From NCBI GenBank assembly GCA_963780675.1, contig CAWACR010000004.1, positions 58,623 through 122,622 on the forward strand: 64,000 nt of DNA, written 5' to 3'. Each line of letters begins with the position of its first letter. Position 1 is the first letter of the stretch. Both the position numbers and the translations under genes were made by a program. Below, one piece after another: positions 62,263 to 64,000 of the stretch. This DNA is from JAHECE01 sp963780675 (GTDB taxonomy: Bacteria > Actinomycetota > Actinomycetes > Actinomycetales > JAHECE01). The notes under the pieces are model-generated. The model ran no database searches. It saw only the letters and a program-made list of their open reading frames with translations, and was not told the origin of the DNA.

Positions 62263-63402
62263 CTAGCATGACATCAGGCATGCCCACCCCTCGTAGACCT
62301 CGTGGATCGCGACGCGGCATCGCAGGCGGGCCGGTATGCGGCACCGGACCATCGCTCTCAGGACGTGGGGATCGCCGACCCCGTACCGGGCACGCACCAG
62401 CCCGTCCGCGTAGGTGGGCCAGTAGGTCCCGGCCACCGGTTCGCCCGCCCGGCAGACCCCGTCGGAGGATCCCGGCGTCTTGATCCACAGGAGTGCGTCG
62501 ACGAAGGGATCACCCGAGACGGTCGTGGGGTTAGCGCCGATCGCTCGCCCCGGGGGGTTGCACCACTGGCCGTACGGGTCTGGCCCGTTCCCGTTGCGCG
62601 AGATGTCGATGACGAATGGCCGGTTCCCCCCGAGCCGCAATGAGATCGCCTTCCCGTAGGTGATGTCAGCCGGTGTCGTATTGAAGTTGGCGACGTTGAG
62701 GGCGAAGCCGCGGGCCCTCGCGATCCCGGCGTCGTTCAGGCGGTTGGCCATGGTGGCGGCGCTCTGCCAGCGGGAGTTGCCGGCATCCAGGTAGACGAGG
62801 GCTTTCTCGGGAGTTCGCTGAGAAGGCGTCGATCGCGTAGCGGAGCAGCGCCGTCCGTGCTTTGTACTGCGTAGTCGTGAGGCACCAGGTCTGCGCCAGC
62901 GCGTCAGGTTCGAGGACGACGACGGCGCGGCGCTGGCCGACCCCCTGCGCCACCGCGGTGATCCAGTCGCGGTAGGCGGCGTCGGAGCCGAGCCCCCCCG
63001 CCAGATAGCCCACCGCAGTCTCGGTTGGGTATGGCGTAGGCGACGAAGACGGCGATCGCGGACTGGGCCGCCGCCGCGTCGGCGATCGACGCGGCCCGCG
63101 TCCTGGCAGCGCTGGGGCTGGACGGCAGCATCCAGTTGGCGGTTCGCGCGCCGGGCGAGGAACTGAACGCTCTCGAGCTCGGCCGCGGTCATCGTGACGC
63201 GTTCGCGGCCGCCTGAGCGGCCGCCGAGTTCGGGTTGACCCACAGGGGCGAGCCCTGGATCGGGTTCGGCGGGGGCAGGCCGCGCGATGGCAGTCCGCAC
63301 GGAGGCGCCGACGGCGGGGGCGGCGGCCAGGGCGGCGAAGGCGGCCACGGCGGTGAGGATGCCGACAGCGCGACGGCGGATGGCCCGCGCGGTGGTGATC
63401 AT
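62263..63402 (-). CDS. secreted GH6 cellulase (CslZ-like endoglucanase), frameshifted
   Basis: A glycoside hydrolase family 6 enzyme (beta-1,4-glucan). Signal peptide AVGILTAVAAFAALAAAPAV then about 380 residues. Pieces in three frames: FVAYAIPNRDCGGLSGGG, SDAAYRDWITAVAQGVGQ, AVVVLEPDALAQTWCLT (catalytic Asp region), LVYLDAGNSRWQSAATMANR, GFALNVANFNTTPADITYGK, and QWCNPPGRAIGANPTTVSGD with VDALLWIKTPGSSDGVCRAG. Breaks near 63080, 63025 and 62815; the C-terminus after YADGLVRARYG may also be shifted. Next to a cellulose-synthase-like transferase, as in the Streptomyces cslA-cslZ pair. Confidence 0.85.
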   Translation of the reverse strand: MITTARAIRRRAVGILTAVAAFAALAAAPAVGASVRTAIARPAPAEPDPGLAPVGQPELGGRSGGRERVTMTAAELESVQFLARRANRQLDAAVQPQRCQDAGRVDRRRGGGPVRDRRLRRLRHTQPRLRWAIWRGGSAPTPPTATGSPRWRRGSASAAPSSSSNLTRWRRPGASRLRSTKHGRRCSATRSTPSQRTPEKALVYLDAGNSRWQSAATMANRLNDAGIARARGFALNVANFNTTPADITYGKAISLRLGGNRPFVIDISRNGNGPDPYGQWCNPPGRAIGANPTTVSGDPFVDALLWIKTPGSSDGVCRAGEPVAGTYWPTYADGLVRARYGVGDPHVLRAMVRCRIPARLRCRVAIHEVYEGWACLMSC

Positions 63403-63566
63403 GACGGTGAAGGTATCGAAGTGCTGCGCGTTGGGCTCTCGACGTCGTCAGCGTCCATTCCGCCTCCCTCCGTGCTCGGCTTGGGTACTCATCCTCGGGT
63501 ACCGCCACATCGACCGCCCGACTCGCCGACGGGGAGCCGAAGCGGAGTCGGTGCCGGGCGACGCAG

Positions 63567-63602
63567 CCCCTGTGGTGCCCGAGCCCTCGGACACCACAGG
63601 GG
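63567..63602. terminator. terminator hairpin after the transferase gene
   Basis: CCCCTGTGGTGCCCGAG and CTCGGACACCACAGGGG pair almost perfectly (one mismatch) around a 2-base loop. It lies 10 bp beyond the restored stop of the transferase at 63612 on the minus strand and upstream of the cellulase gene. Confidence 0.82.
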
Positions 63603-63611
63603 TTACGTCTT

Positions 63612-64000
63612 TCAGGTGCCGGCCGTGCACGCAGCGGCCGGCACGGCCGGGAGCTGGGACGACTCGCCGCGGCAAGCCGGCGGCTCCTCTCTGCCAGGCG
63701 AGGGTGGCGATCGGTACCCAGATGTAGAAGTTCATCGCGGTGTAGAAGATGACCGGCGCGACGTCGACCAGGGAGTACCCCCGGGCGAGGAAGTGATCAC
63801 GCCGGCCACCATCGCGAAGCCCACCACCGACATCCAGGTGATCATGACGGTCGTGACTCGGCTCGTCATCGACGTCTTCCGGACCTCGCCGGTCGGCACC
63901 CACTCGGCGGTGCGGCCGATGAGCGTGTGCAGAACCGCCGCCGAGTGGCTGAAGGCCGAGATCGTGTACGAGCGGAGGTTCTGGGGGACCAGCCCGAGAC
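63612..64000 (-). CDS. cellulose-synthase-like GT2 transferase, C-terminal part (cut by window edge)
   Basis: The visible C-terminal region is membranous: LVPQNLRSYTISAFSHSAAV and TAEWVPTGEVRKTSM, TTVMITWMSVVGFAMVAGV, then in another frame ARGYSLVDVAPVIFYTAMNF YIWVPIATLAW. These are features of bacterial CslA/BcsA-like transferases after the catalytic domain. The catalytic part lies outside the window. A frame shift near 63790 and another before the end are needed; a TGA at 63612 then closes the gene just ahead of the hairpin. The pairing with a GH6 enzyme supports a beta-glucan role. Confidence 0.68.

Overview
The window is very GC-rich DNA from an actinobacterium. The most likely home is the Cellulosimicrobium / Isoptericola / Cellulomonas group (Micrococcales). 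I infer this from codon use, a DUF222-type HNH endonuclease, a DUF3263 - LytR_C - lone groL gene order, a DUF3027 protein, an XPB-type helicase with its separate helicase-associated protein, and a GH6 cellulase next to a cellulose-synthase-like transferase. I saw no rRNA, tRNA or CRISPR array.

Layout. 1-8.7 kb: HNH endonuclease (cut by the window edge), a ROK regulator divergent from two translationally coupled GH13 glucosidase/amylase genes, an SGNH hydrolase and ung. 8.8-13.3 kb: DUF3263, LytR_C, a GH15-like secreted protein, and groL behind two CIRCE operators. 13.5-23.3 kb: urease ureABCFGD followed by the urea ABC transporter urtABCDE, with a GlnR-like box array between them; this is a complete urea uptake and hydrolysis unit. 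23.5-29.8 kb: DUF4031, an HMA-TauE/SafE-cupredoxin copper protein, a WXG100 protein, an HD protein and an OmpR-type two-component system. 29.9-37.7 kb: a lasso-peptide cluster (RRE, YkgJ-type Cys protein, B2 protease, cyclase, a 43-residue precursor, HprK-like kinase, nucleotidyltransferase) facing an ABC exporter coupled to a NYN nuclease. 37.8-43.2 kb: a toxin-antitoxin pair, pspA, a TPM-domain protein and XPB helicase. 43.5-55.7 kb: a DUF559 protein, a broken surface-sugar gene block, the helicase-associated protein in two pieces, an AbiEi-like protein, csp, DUF3027 and a sacsin-like ATPase. 55.8-62.3 kb: three toxin-antitoxin modules around an uncharacterised four-gene operon with an HExxH protein. 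62.3-64 kb: GH6 cellulase and the end of a cellulose-synthase-like transferase.

Three things cut across the gene map. (1) Dispersed palindromic elements of about 58-100 bp, in at least four sequence families, lie between genes and also inside genes; one 58-bp family sits in frame three times in the sensor kinase gene. (2) Many conserved genes (urease, urt, pspA, mazF and others) are broken by single-base indels that almost always fall at a codon boundary. These look more like a systematic sequence or assembly artefact than gene decay, so I annotate those genes across their full restored span. (3) The 11-mer GACGACGGCGC and its complement recur far more often than expected, including between genes.

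The best candidates for something new are the lasso peptide, which has an HprK-like kinase but no C-terminal serine and an added YkgJ-type gene; the in-frame palindromic element families; and the HExxH operon at 56.6-59.2 kb.
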